A stretch of 64,000 nt of DNA from Rufibacter psychrotolerans (GTDB taxonomy: Bacteria; Bacteroidota; Bacteroidia; Cytophagales; Hymenobacteraceae): NCBI RefSeq assembly GCF_016924645.1, contig NZ_JAFFJV010000011.1, positions 248,001-312,000 of the forward strand. Reading direction: 5' to 3'. Made by a program: the position numbers and the translations under genes. Within the stretch, counting starts at the first letter, position 1. Every line of letters begins with the position of its first letter. Of the stretch, positions 39,301 through 46,602 are shown piece after piece. The notes under the pieces are model-generated. The model ran no database searches. It had not been told where the DNA came from and saw only the letters and a list, made by a program, of their open reading frames with translations.

Positions 39301-40408
39301 TTTTCTCCACCACTTCCCTGAAAGAACTGGCCACACTGCCAATCTCATCTTTGCTGTCAATGTCAATGACTACATCGGTGGCGCCCAGTTTGATGCGGTC
39401 GGCGGCAGTCTTTAAGGTGGAAAGCGACGCGGAGATCAGGTTGATGATGTAAAAGGAGAGAAGGGCCGTAAGGCCTAACACAATTGCCATGGCCACGGAG
39501 AGCCAGATCAGGAATTGTTGCTTGCGTTTAATTTCAGCGTTCACCTGGTTCCTGATCTGGCTGATCAGGCTTTCCTCTGCCTCGCGGTATTCGTTTATGC
39601 TTTTGGTGAAAACGTTGAAAACCACGGCGGTGCTATAGGGCGAAAGGTCCAACTGGGGGTTGGAGTCTATGGCCAGCAGGGTGGCGTCTACTTGCCTGTA
39701 GTTGCTGGAGGCGGTGATGCTCTGCACCTGGCTGGCCGACTCCTGGGTGGCGAACCTGTAGAAATTGTTGAGGGCCCGGTTGTACGAGTCAATCTGCGAA
39801 TTGATCTGGGCGTAATCTTCGTAGGAAAAGCGCTTCTCCGGAATTACCTTCATCAAAAGGCTCCGTACTCTGCCCAGCTGAATCTTGGCCTCTGCCAGGT
39901 TTCTGAAGCTGATCAGCTGCCGGCTGATTTGTATGTTGCTGATGCCGGTGGCGTTGGCGTCTATCCTGTCCAGGAGTTTGAAGATCAGGTCTGTGGAGTA
40001 CCGCCTGAACGCGAGCACGTCAAACTTATTCTGGTCAAAGTCATTCCTGAACTTCTTGAATTCGGCCATAAGGGCCATTTCTGGCAAAGAGCGGCCCGTG
40101 CTGGAGACATAGGCCTGTAATTCCCGCTCGGCTGCATCGGTCAGGCTTCGCTGGGCCCTAGCCTCCAGCAAAGCAGCCTGGTTGCCTTCAACAGCTGCCA
40201 GAATGCGTCCCCGTTCACGCTGGAACGCATGGACAAACCCTGATAGCTTCTCCGATTCCTCCAGTTGAATGGCCTCCTGCTTGAGGATATTGTTTTCATC
40301 CATTTCGGTGTTAATGGTAGAAACCACAAAATACAGGAGCGGAACCATCAACAGAGAAAGGACCAACAGCAGTTTGTCTCTTATTTTAAGGTTCTTCAGT
40401 AGCGTCAT
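36386..40408 (-). CDS. Giant hybrid sensor kinase (sensor-HAMP-GAF-HisKA-HATPase-3xREC)
   Basis: 1340 aa from the ATG at 40408 (MTLLKNLKIRDKLLLV); an upstream ATG at 40471 adds 21 implausible residues. Two membrane helices (about 10-30 and 305-330) flank a helical extracytoplasmic sensor that resembles the nitrate/nitrite-sensing NIT domain (FQRERGRILAAVEG). Then come HAMP (about 330-385), a GAF domain (about 420-570), a long coiled coil (about 575-665), HisKA with phospho-histidine H680 in SHELRTPL, HATPase, and three receivers (about 950-1065, 1085-1205, 1215-1340), with Asp in LLDVHLP, ILDLNLP and IMDVMMP. It heads the operon with cheR, cheB and a REC-kinase. The sensed signal is unknown. 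Confidence 0.92.
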   Translation of the reverse strand: MTLLKNLKIRDKLLLVLSLLMVPLLYFVVSTINTEMDENNILKQEAIQLEESEKLSGFVHAFQRERGRILAAVEGNQAALLEARAQRSLTDAAERELQAYVSSTGRSLPEMALMAEFKKFRNDFDQNKFDVLAFRRYSTDLIFKLLDRIDANATGISNIQISRQLISFRNLAEAKIQLGRVRSLLMKVIPEKRFSYEDYAQINSQIDSYNRALNNFYRFATQESASQVQSITASSNYRQVDATLLAIDSNPQLDLSPYSTAVVFNVFTKSINEYREAEESLISQIRNQVNAEIKRKQQFLIWLSVAMAIVLGLTALLSFYIINLISASLSTLKTAADRIKLGATDVVIDIDSKDEIGSVASSFREVVEKNIALSRVAKAIGQGQYEVEVAVQSDEDVLSHAIKDMKDNLQTFTTENANRNWVLTGVSELNNLVSGETTMEGVAEKAIAFLCDYTQSEAGILYLHNDSGQLEPAAAHGVAYSKEQLPAFGIGTGKVGQAVQERKVKLLEGVAEEYLKIKTGLSEVEPANIVIVPLYFSSSVVGALELCSRQPYGELQQKLFDTVSERISVIIHTLKAHLHTQELLYETQNQAEELETQQEELRHLNAELKASEEELRVNQEELQEKNAELEEKAQLLEEQYEALQSKNTALEDARQAIELKIKQVETVSKYKSDFLANMSHELRTPLNSILILSRLLADNVENTLSTKQIDHAQIIHKSGSDLLKLINEILDLSKIESGMIKLETEEIKLKDISLAPMFREVAAKKQITYRENIKPGSVEAIVTDRFRLEQILKNFIGNAIKFTGEGGEVELSIYPVSNRPKFRSEQLSEQPEIIAFAVRDTGIGIPKDKQEMVFEAFQQADTSTTRKYGGTGLGLTISKELAFLLGGELMLESEPGQGSTFTLYLPAYPVTVTKRQQPQPVKETVSAPVLPNKAENAHQVLDRMEQKDKKDISVLIVEDDKGFSDILADFARAKKFVVHQAFTGQEGLRLARLEKPDAMLLDVHLPDITGWEVLRKVREDRDLRHLNVHVMSAYDKEVINEHGHKEEYLPKPVTLEMLNKAFSSISEMSGTALENILIVEDNEIENKAVAELLLAHGLKSTSAFSAEEAEQILAKQKVDCIILDLNLPGMKGYEWMKKLKSQTALTDIPIIIYSGKDLSEEEEADLKEFANTIIIKNEYSYLRLLDEVQLFLHKVNQKLPSGSEFKMKLHVPKEVLQDKKVLVVDDDVRNIYSLSSLLEQHGMEVVTAYNGKEAIQKLDTEKGIDMVIMDVMMPEMDGIEATKRIRENPRLKQLPIITLTAKAMKEDKEKCIAAGASDYIAKPVDTDKLLTLMRVWLYEA

Positions 40409-40503
40409 CTCGGGCCGGTATAAGTTGAGTAAGAATGAACAAGGCCGTAAATTATGAAATGCGCGGCACAATCACCTTTGTTTCTGGTCCGTTTAAACCC
40501 AGT

Positions 40504-40545
40504 GCTGTTTCCAGCCTCTTTCTATTAAACTCATCCAAAAACAGC
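40504..40545 (-). repeat. Dispersed palindrome copy in a divergent promoter region
   Basis: Outer arms GCTGTTT (40504-40510) and AAACAGC (40539-40545). It fits the consensus best when read on the minus strand (AGAAAGAGGCTGGAAACAGC), the direction of the kinase operon, 96 bases upstream of its start. Confidence 0.55.
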
Positions 40546-40696
40546 TACTCATCAATTCAGGTAATGAAAGGATGGATGTTGCGGTAGAACTTCCTCAATT
40601 TCGTAAGTAACGTAAACGTATGGGCAATGCCCTCCACCATATGACCTGGGATGGCACAAGCGCATGCAAAGCTGAAAACTTAATTACCGTAGACAT

Positions 40697-41725
40697 ATGA
40701 GCAATAAGTCAGTTAGTCGCCGCCAAGCCCTGAAAGCTACGGCATTGGTGGGAGTAGCCTCTTTTTTAGGATTGCCGCAGTTAGAGGCTGCCAGGCAGAA
40801 GGGAAAAACGCCCCCGCTCACCCCAGAGGAGATTAAGGCCATAGAAGCGGCCATGGGCAAGAAAGGTACTTACAAGGAAGCCGAGGCAACCCACACCACC
40901 CCTCTGCCCCGCAACGATCTTAAGATAAAGGTGAAGGGAGAATCTGTTCCCATCGCGTTCGGGTTTGGGGGCTGGGTATCCATCAAAAAAACCGTGGACG
41001 GCAAGACGGCCATGCTCATGAGCGACACGGTGCTGCTCCAGGAAGAGGTGAACCCGCTTATCTCCGCCGCCCACGCCAACGGCTTGGAGATAGGGGCTAT
41101 CCACAACCACTTCTTCTACGAGGAACCCCGCATTTTCTACATGCACCTGCACGGCATGGGCAGCCCAGCGGAATTGGCCAAGAAGTTTGCGGCCACCATC
41201 CGGCAGAGCAAGATCTCTCCCGCCAACCAGCCTGCTTCTCCCGCCCCGAACCCTGCTGCCCAGAGCGGCAACACCGCCCCCGGCACCGCCGCCCCGCCCA
41301 CCGGAAAAGAGAACTTCAACCTCCCGGCGTTGGATGCCATTGTGAAGTACACCGGAACCGTGAACGGCCCAACCTATAAGTACACCATCGGGCGGGATGA
41401 CCTGACCGTGATGGCCATGGGAACGGAGATGACGGCATCTATTGGGTTGAACTCCTGGGCTTCCTTTGCCGGCACGAAGGAGAAGGCCCACATTGCGGGC
41501 GACATCGCCATGCTGGAACCAGAGGTGAATCCCGTGATTGCAGCGCTACGCAAGAACGGGCTGGAGGTGGTGGCGCTGCATCACCACATGCTGGGGGACG
41601 ACCCGCACATGATCTTTCTGCACTACTACGGCCAAGGGCCCGCCACTACGCTGGCCAAAGGCTTCCGGGCGGCCTTGGATGAGCTAGGGAAACACGGCAA
41701 GGAGATAAAGCATAAAAACCACTGA
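40697..41725 (+). CDS. Secreted protein with two DUF1259 (LppY/LpqO-type) domains
   Basis: 342 aa. The N-terminus has a twin-arginine-like signal (SRRQALKATALVG, R8-R9). Two related halves follow (about 40-165 and 205-335), joined by a Pro/Ala-rich linker. Each half has a histidine-rich site: HNHFF with MHLHG, and HHHML with FLHYYG, suggesting metal or cofactor binding. The biochemical role of DUF1259 is unknown. It is divergent from the signalling operon. Confidence 0.85.
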   Translation: MSNKSVSRRQALKATALVGVASFLGLPQLEAARQKGKTPPLTPEEIKAIEAAMGKKGTYKEAEATHTTPLPRNDLKIKVKGESVPIAFGFGGWVSIKKTVDGKTAMLMSDTVLLQEEVNPLISAAHANGLEIGAIHNHFFYEEPRIFYMHLHGMGSPAELAKKFAATIRQSKISPANQPASPAPNPAAQSGNTAPGTAAPPTGKENFNLPALDAIVKYTGTVNGPTYKYTIGRDDLTVMAMGTEMTASIGLNSWASFAGTKEKAHIAGDIAMLEPEVNPVIAALRKNGLEVVALHHHMLGDDPHMIFLHYYGQGPATTLAKGFRAALDELGKHGKEIKHKNH

Positions 41726-41857
41726 CCAAGTCGTTCAAAAAACTTTTTCTTTGGCAGAACCTTAACCGCCATCTGGGCTTTGCGCACCGGCTAAACAGAG
41801 TTTTCTCTATCAGCCAGGATGCAAAGCCCAGATGAGTTGTTCAGCTTTTACTGCAGG

Positions 41858-42340
41858 TTAATTGGCTTCTACGTATGCTTTAAGGTTGTTCAGGATCATC
41901 TGCTAGCCTGTTCTCTGCATCTCTGCATCATGCTCCCCTTCGGCGTCAAAGGTGGTGGTTACTTTGGTGCTCCCGCCCAGGTCTTCAAACTCGTTGGTAG
42001 ACTGTCTGCCGTCGGTCATGGTGTAAGTCAAACTCTTCTGGTCGATGACTTTGTCGTACACTGCCTCAAAGTCAAACCCAAAGTTTCCGTCCTTGGCTTC
42101 CATTTTGGCATAATACTTTCCGCCAACCCGCAGATCGTTTTCCGCTTTGGGGCATTGCCAGTCTTCTGTGGCAAAGTTCCAGTTGGTGATGTACTCAGGC
42201 TTGGTATAAAAGTCCCAAACTTTGTCGGTGCTTGCCGCTAAGGTGATACCTGAGGCGATCAAATCAGTTTGGGGTAGGAGACTGGCAACTGGCAACCTAG
42301 TATAATTCAAGCCCGGGGAAATCCCAGTCAGCGTAGCCAT
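41858..42340 (-). pseudogene. AHSA1/SRPBCC-family gene interrupted by an in-frame stop
   Basis: The frame encodes a typical AHSA1-like helix-grip protein (KVWDFYTKPEYITNWNFATEDWQCPKAENDLRVGGKY), but it ends early at TAG 41903-41905 after AEMQRTG. Reading on in the same frame gives QMILNNLKAYVEAN and a natural TAA at 41858-41860, which matches the normal family C-terminus after a tryptophan. A single TGG-to-TAG change therefore removes the last 15 residues, including the closing helix. The first 20 residues also look unlike the usual start. It may be a recent pseudogene, a shortened but working protein, or a sequencing error. Confidence 0.75.
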
Positions 42341-42526
42341 TTATGGCCTGTTTTGGCTTTTCAGCCACAGAACTAGGTCTTTTTGTTGGTTCCGGCAGGC
42401 CGTTCCCCAAAGGGAAGAAATCCTAGCCTGGACCGTGCCCCCAAGCTCGTAAGGCTGATGAATATGGCAGTAGGGAAGGGGGGCCATCTTTTAGGGCGGC
42501 CCTGCTGCGCAATGGATTTGTGGGGG

Positions 42527-42766
42527 CTATAACCCTTCTCCGCTCGTGCCCACCACCCGAACCATCTCAATCTCAAAGCCTGCTGCTTTAACGGCATCTT
42601 CAATCTTCTGCGGATTGGGATTCTGGCCAGACACGCTCAGGATGTGGTCGTCGGCATCGGGGTCTACTTGCCAATTGCTGATTTCTTCCTGCTGGTCTAA
42701 CAACCGCGCCACGGCGGCAATGCCGTCCTGGTCTTGTATGTTGGTCTTGAATTTCAGGATTTTCAT
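42527..42766 (-). CDS. Small HMA-fold protein lacking the metal-binding cysteines
   Basis: 79 aa from the ATG at 42766 (MKILKFKTNIQ); the upstream extension to 42880 has no coding character. The pattern of a first strand, GIAAVARLLDQQ, a strand NWQVD and AVKAAGFEIEMV fits a heavy-metal-associated ferredoxin-like fold. The CxxC metal motif is missing, so it is unlikely to be a classic metallochaperone. The leader on the minus strand may be structured (see 42823-42900). Confidence 0.7.
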   Translation of the reverse strand: MKILKFKTNIQDQDGIAAVARLLDQQEEISNWQVDPDADDHILSVSGQNPNPQKIEDAVKAAGFEIEMVRVVGTSGEGL

Positions 42767-43201
42767 AGGCTGGTATTTTAGAGGGTGGTTGAGGTAGGTT
42801 ATACCGTTCCGGGAGAAGGGTGGTTGCCCCGGGAGGCAAAGCGCCCGGGCTGCCTTCCAGGTTGGGCAGGTTGGCAGCAACGCTATCGCCCGGGCCTTTT
42901 ACTCTTTTCAGGAAGGTACCGCTAACCGGCACCAACTCTTGGCCTCACAACCAGAAAAGGAAGACCACCCATGACATCCGCTCACCGTTTTTGGGCTGTT
43001 TTGCAGAAAAAGTACCGTAAACGGGGAAGGGCTATAGTGACGGAGCAAACCCGAAGATTGGACTGCGGTTTACCGCCAGCCGGTAGGCTTGTGTTGCGGG
43101 AAACGCGTGATTTTGCCAGTAAGTACTGTATTTGCCGGGCGGCGCAAACCATCCTGTTTGTCGCACGTACCCTTTTGGTGCCAGCGCTACGCACCAAGAG
43201 T
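42767..43201. other. Divergent intergenic region
   Basis: About 435 bases between the HMA-like gene (minus) and a small unknown gene (plus). It holds a GC-rich segment with repeated CCCGGG (42823-42900) and one palindrome copy. Frames crossing it on either strand look spurious. Confidence 0.45.
42985..43024 (+). repeat. Dispersed palindrome copy in a divergent region
   Basis: CCGTTTTTGGGCTGTTTTGC runs into AGAAAAAGTACCGTAAACGG; the outer CCGTTT/AAACGG arms are complementary. It lies between two genes that point away from each other. Confidence 0.65.
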
Positions 43202-43402
43202 ATGAATGTAACGGATCACGTCACCAATGAACGGGCTATGCAGACAACCCCTGAGCCCTCTGCCCCACGAACGAGCAAATACCTGGTGGTAAAAGGGAAT
43301 ATCCTCCTTAAGGGGTTTTCCTCCTTTTATGAAGCCTACATGCACGCGCTCAACAAGTTCTGCTCAGAAGACTTTCTGGTCATGAAGGAAGATGAACTGT
43401 AA
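43202..43402 (+). CDS. Small hypothetical protein
   Basis: 66 aa from the ATG at 43202; a second in-frame ATG at 43238 is possible. The longer frame back to 42971 runs through a palindrome copy, so I reject it. The C-terminal half (KYLVVKGNILLKGFSSFYEAYMHALNKFCSEDFLVMKEDEL) has believable protein character. No family is recognised. Confidence 0.4.
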   Translation: MNVTDHVTNERAMQTTPEPSAPRTSKYLVVKGNILLKGFSSFYEAYMHALNKFCSEDFLVMKEDEL

Positions 43403-43585
43403 CCTCCGCCCACCGGCCTCGTATCTTTCAAAGTACTCGTACATTTTCAGCAAATAAGGGCAGGTAACCTGGTGGCAAACCGGGTTGCCTGTTTTTGGCT
43501 GCCTGGCGGGTGCACCCTACCCGTACTCACGCATGAAGTCTTAAGGCGGTTGCTTGCTATCCGCTTGCGCTCTGGGAAAGCACTG

Positions 43586-43622
43586 CTTTGAGGCGATTTT
43601 CTATAAAACAGCAAAGAAACGG
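43586..43622 (+). repeat. Dispersed palindrome copy
   Basis: Left arm GCTTTGAGGCG, centre ATTTTCTATAAAAC, right AGCAAAGAAACGG. It lies in a convergent region, 28 bases ahead of the terminator. Confidence 0.55.
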
Positions 43623-43650
43623 CTCCGCTCCCAGCGGGGTACCCGGCCGT

Positions 43651-43698
43651 AAAACAAAACAGGCAATGTGGGAGAACCTACATTGCCTGTTTTGTTTT
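43651..43698. terminator. Bidirectional terminator
   Basis: A 22-bp stem: AAAACAAAACAGGCAATG... (43651-43672) pairs with the segment at 43677-43698, with an AGAA loop and one G-T pair. A-run and T-run ends let it work in both directions for the convergent genes. Confidence 0.85.
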
Positions 43699-43706
43699 GG
43701 GGAGGG

Positions 43707-45401
43707 CTACACCAGCGGCGGAACGACAAAGGCAGAGGCGGCGCCCGGCCTGGCCTGCGGGTGGGAAGAGCCCGCCGCCAGCTGCTGCTTCAGGTGGTCG
43801 GCAAGCCGGAGGGCCTGGGCCACCACCATAACGGTGGGGTTGGCGTGTGAGCTGGTGGCAAACGTGGAGGCGCCCGCCACGTACAGGTTGGCCAGGCCAT
43901 GTACCCGGGCATTTCTGTCCACCACGCCGGTCTGGGGCGCATCAGACATTCTGGTGGTGCCCATCTGGTGCGCGTACGAATCGTAGTGGGCCAGCCTCAG
44001 TTTCAGGTAGGTCCTGAACCCTTCCTCGCTGTACAGAGCCTCGCCCAGGCCCTGCTGCCTAAACCGGCCAATGAACAGGTTGTGGGCCGTTACCAGGGAC
44101 TCGGTGTCCTGCTCCCTGAATGCCAGGCGCACGTCTACCCGTGGCATGCCCAGCGCATCTTGCAGGGTGGGGGAGAGCAGGATTCTGCTGTCGCGGTTGG
44201 GCATTTGCTCGGCCTGGAAGAAAAGTCCCCAGTACCGGCTCTGCGCCGAAGGGAGGAGGGCGGGCAGACCCAACCGGTAAAGGCCGGTCCATTGGTGGGG
44301 CGGCAGGCCAGACCGTTGCGCCGCCTGCCGCAGCGTGGGGCGCATGCCGGTGAGGGAGGCCAGCTGCCTGGCGGCCCCGTACAGCGGCGTGAAGAGCGGA
44401 TGCTGGATTTCGGCCAGGCCTTTGGGGTAGGAGAGGTAAAAGACCGTGTTCAGGGTTTGCTGCTCTTGCTGGGCCTGCTCGGGCATCCACCAGCGCCGGC
44501 GGCAGAAAACGCCCTCCTTGTCGCGCTCAAACCCAAAGATGACCTGCTCGCGCCGGGTAGGGTTAAGTTGGGCGTACGTGCCCGTGAGGTGCGTCATGTA
44601 ATACCGGCCCACGTTGTCGTGCTGGTTGCCCAGGCCCGTGGGGAAGAACCGGTTGGAGGAGGCCAGCAGCAGCCGGGCGTTCTCAATTCCGCCGGCGGCC
44701 AGTACAAAATGCCCCGCCTCCACCCTGATGCGCTTGCCTTTCACTTCCACGGGCAGTGCTGAAACCAGGCCATCTGCCTGCGCCATCTCCAGCGGGAGCG
44801 CGTGGGCGTCTAGCAGCACGTGCACGTTGGGCGCTCTGTCCAGCGCCGTTTCATAGTCCCGCCCGAAGTGCACGGGCGGGCTCCAGCGCTCCAGGCAGGC
44901 AGAGGTGAACACGGGGGAGTCCAGCCCGGGAATGATCTCCTGCTGCCCCTGGGGGAACACATCCTGGGCCCAGAACGCAAAGCTCCCAATCTGGCAAAAG
45001 TCGCAGGCTTTCTGCAGGTAAGGCAAGATTTCCTGGTAGGTGAGGGGCCAGCCGCTGTTTTCTACCCAGGGGCGTACTTTAAAGTCGAGCGGGTCAAAGG
45101 GAACGCAGCGCCCCGCCCACACCGCCGACCCGCCCCCAAACTGACGCCGACGCAGCCGCTCAGGAGGCTCATGGGTGCCGGGGGGCGTAACGGTTCCTTT
45201 GTAGAGGTCCCGGTTGGCCTTGGTCTGCCGCCAGCCGCCGCCCGTGATGAGAATGATTTTTTTCTGGGTGGCCGCCAGGGTAAGCGCCAGAGAAATGGCC
45301 GCTGGGCCGCCACCAATAATGCAGAGATCGTACGAGAGCACTTGGCCCGCTGTGAGGCTTTCTTGCGAAATGAACATAGGCAACTCATTAGTAAGAGCCA
45401 C
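43707..45401 (-). CDS. GMC-family FAD-dependent oxidoreductase
   Basis: 564 aa. FAD-binding motif CIIGGGPAAISLALTLA (about 27-43), GMC segments FGGGSAVWAGRCVPFDPLDF and GHFVLAAGGIENARLLLASS, and C-terminal AHQMGTTRMSD ... GLANLYVAGASTFATSSHANPTVMVVAQALRLAD with His and Asn at the active-site positions. No signal peptide and no adjacent gluconate-2-dehydrogenase small subunit. The substrate, probably an alcohol or sugar, is unknown. ATG 45377 is an alternative start. The leader has a near-consensus TATATTTA box (45458-45465, minus) and a 7-bp hairpin (45429-45447). Confidence 0.88.
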   Translation of the reverse strand: MALTNELPMFISQESLTAGQVLSYDLCIIGGGPAAISLALTLAATQKKIILITGGGWRQTKANRDLYKGTVTPPGTHEPPERLRRRQFGGGSAVWAGRCVPFDPLDFKVRPWVENSGWPLTYQEILPYLQKACDFCQIGSFAFWAQDVFPQGQQEIIPGLDSPVFTSACLERWSPPVHFGRDYETALDRAPNVHVLLDAHALPLEMAQADGLVSALPVEVKGKRIRVEAGHFVLAAGGIENARLLLASSNRFFPTGLGNQHDNVGRYYMTHLTGTYAQLNPTRREQVIFGFERDKEGVFCRRRWWMPEQAQQEQQTLNTVFYLSYPKGLAEIQHPLFTPLYGAARQLASLTGMRPTLRQAAQRSGLPPHQWTGLYRLGLPALLPSAQSRYWGLFFQAEQMPNRDSRILLSPTLQDALGMPRVDVRLAFREQDTESLVTAHNLFIGRFRQQGLGEALYSEEGFRTYLKLRLAHYDSYAHQMGTTRMSDAPQTGVVDRNARVHGLANLYVAGASTFATSSHANPTVMVVAQALRLADHLKQQLAAGSSHPQARPGAASAFVVPPLV

Positions 45402-45910
45402 TTCAGGGGCTAGCGGTCCTTGATCTTCCCTTAGCGCAGAGCTAAGGACGTATGCGGTAAATATAGGATTTAACCTTGTAAATACAAGAATTTCTGTGCG
45501 TTATCCTGCGTAAGCGCGTCCCTTTCCAGTACAATATGAAAAACAAGCTTTGGAGCACGGCCAAGTATAAACCCGTAGGGCAGGGCAGTCCAGTGCACAC
45601 AAACAGGAGTAATGCCGGGTAGTGCGGGAGAAAATTGGGGTACAATGCAATCACAAGAACCTCCTGGCCGGTGGCTGCCTGCAATTGCACTGCTGGTTTG
45701 TAAATTTTGAGGGAAAGAGGACAAATGTCCAAAAGAAGGCTTGTCAAGATTTGCTGCGTAAGCGGTTGTTTATGAGCTGTTTTAAAGAAAACGGCCAGAA
45801 AACGGAGTAGCGGCACCCTGCAGGGCAATTTGGATATTTGCCCCGGTTTGAGTAAATAGGGCCATACTTCCTACAGCCGTAGTTCCAGTGGAAATTCCCC
45901 CGTTCCCCAT
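45402..45910. other. Divergent intergenic region with possible operator
   Basis: About 500 bases. It contains the GMC gene promoter box, the inverted repeat CTTGTA-AA-TACAAG (45475-45488) just upstream of that box, and one palindrome copy. No gene recognised. Confidence 0.5.
45774..45806 (+). repeat. Dispersed palindrome copy
   Basis: GAGCTGTTTTAAAG runs into AAAACGGCCAGAAAACGGA, a good right arm; the left arm is short. It lies 104 bases upstream of the next start. Confidence 0.6.
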
Positions 45911-46411
45911 ATGGCTTACAGATCAACGCCCTACCCAAACCATAAGGCCATGACGCAGCAATTCTTCTTGAAAGGGCTTTCCCGGCCGGTGTTTGAAACC
46001 GAGTTTGTGTCTATTTTCCTGGACCAGAGCCTGAAGCTGCTGCTCTTGGTGTGGAAGCGCCAGATCACCCTGGCTGAGCGCAAGGAAGGTTTCCTGAAGG
46101 GCCTGGAACTGACCCGCCAGCACCGCCTCACCGCCTGGCTCATAGATGACCTGCAGCTCTCCATCATCACGCCCGAGGAGAAGGAGTGGGTGCTCACCCA
46201 ATTTCAGGAAGAGGCCTCCCAGACAACCATTCAGAAACTGGCCGTGGTCACCCCAGATTTCTACCCCTCGCTGGTGGCCAACACAGAGTTCACCGAGAAG
46301 GGCAAGCAAGGGTACCAGGCCAAAGGCATAATCCAGCACGAGGTTTTCATTGACTACAGCAGCGCCCTCAGCTGGCTGCTGGCCCCAACCGAAGAAGCCC
46401 CCGACGCCTGA
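45911..46411 (+). CDS. Hypothetical STAS/SEC14-like cytosolic protein
   Basis: 166 aa; an in-frame ATG at 45950 (MTQQFFLKGL) is an equally possible start. The pattern LLLLVWKRQITLAERKEGFLKGLELTRQHRLTAWLIDDLQLSIITPEEKEWVLTQF recalls the SpoIIAA/STAS-like small proteins common in Hymenobacteraceae, in which one segment is usually followed by a WLxD motif. The function is not known. Confidence 0.65.
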   Translation: MAYRSTPYPNHKAMTQQFFLKGLSRPVFETEFVSIFLDQSLKLLLLVWKRQITLAERKEGFLKGLELTRQHRLTAWLIDDLQLSIITPEEKEWVLTQFQEEASQTTIQKLAVVTPDFYPSLVANTEFTEKGKQGYQAKGIIQHEVFIDYSSALSWLLAPTEEAPDA

Positions 46412-46473
46412 TTTCCCCGTTCCGGGCGGACTTTTCTGGGCAGGCAGGCAAGCCGCTTTCCTCTTTGCGAATA

Positions 46474-46510
46474 TTTTTAGCATATTTTCCTGTAAACAGA
46501 CCAAAAACAG
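46474..46510 (+). repeat. Dispersed palindrome copy beside a promoter box
   Basis: TATTTTTAGCATATTTTCC then TGTAAACAGACCAAAAACAG. It ends 3 bases before an exact TAAATTTG box. Confidence 0.6.
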
Positions 46511-46513
46511 AGG

Positions 46514-46521
46514 TAAATTTG
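46514..46521 (+). promoter_or_regulatory. Candidate -7 box for the TcmP-like gene
   Basis: TAAATTTG matches TAnnTTTG exactly, 81 bases upstream of the GTG start. The palindrome copy fills the place where the -33 element would be. Confidence 0.4.
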
Positions 46522-46602
46522 CCGCCCCGTTAGCAAAGCGGCGGCCTGGGCAAAAACCTCTTGCCGCCGGGGAGAGTAAGCAACGCGAAATAGCAAGGAA
46601 GA

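Larger units (their letters stand above)
43403..43706. other. Convergent intergenic region
   Basis: About 300 bases between two tail-to-tail genes, holding a palindrome copy and a strong two-way terminator. Nothing else recognised. Confidence 0.5.

Noticed and set aside
42971..43402. 143-codon frame as a full gene
   Set aside because: Its first half runs through a palindrome copy and a region without coding character. Only the last 66 codons are kept, at low confidence.
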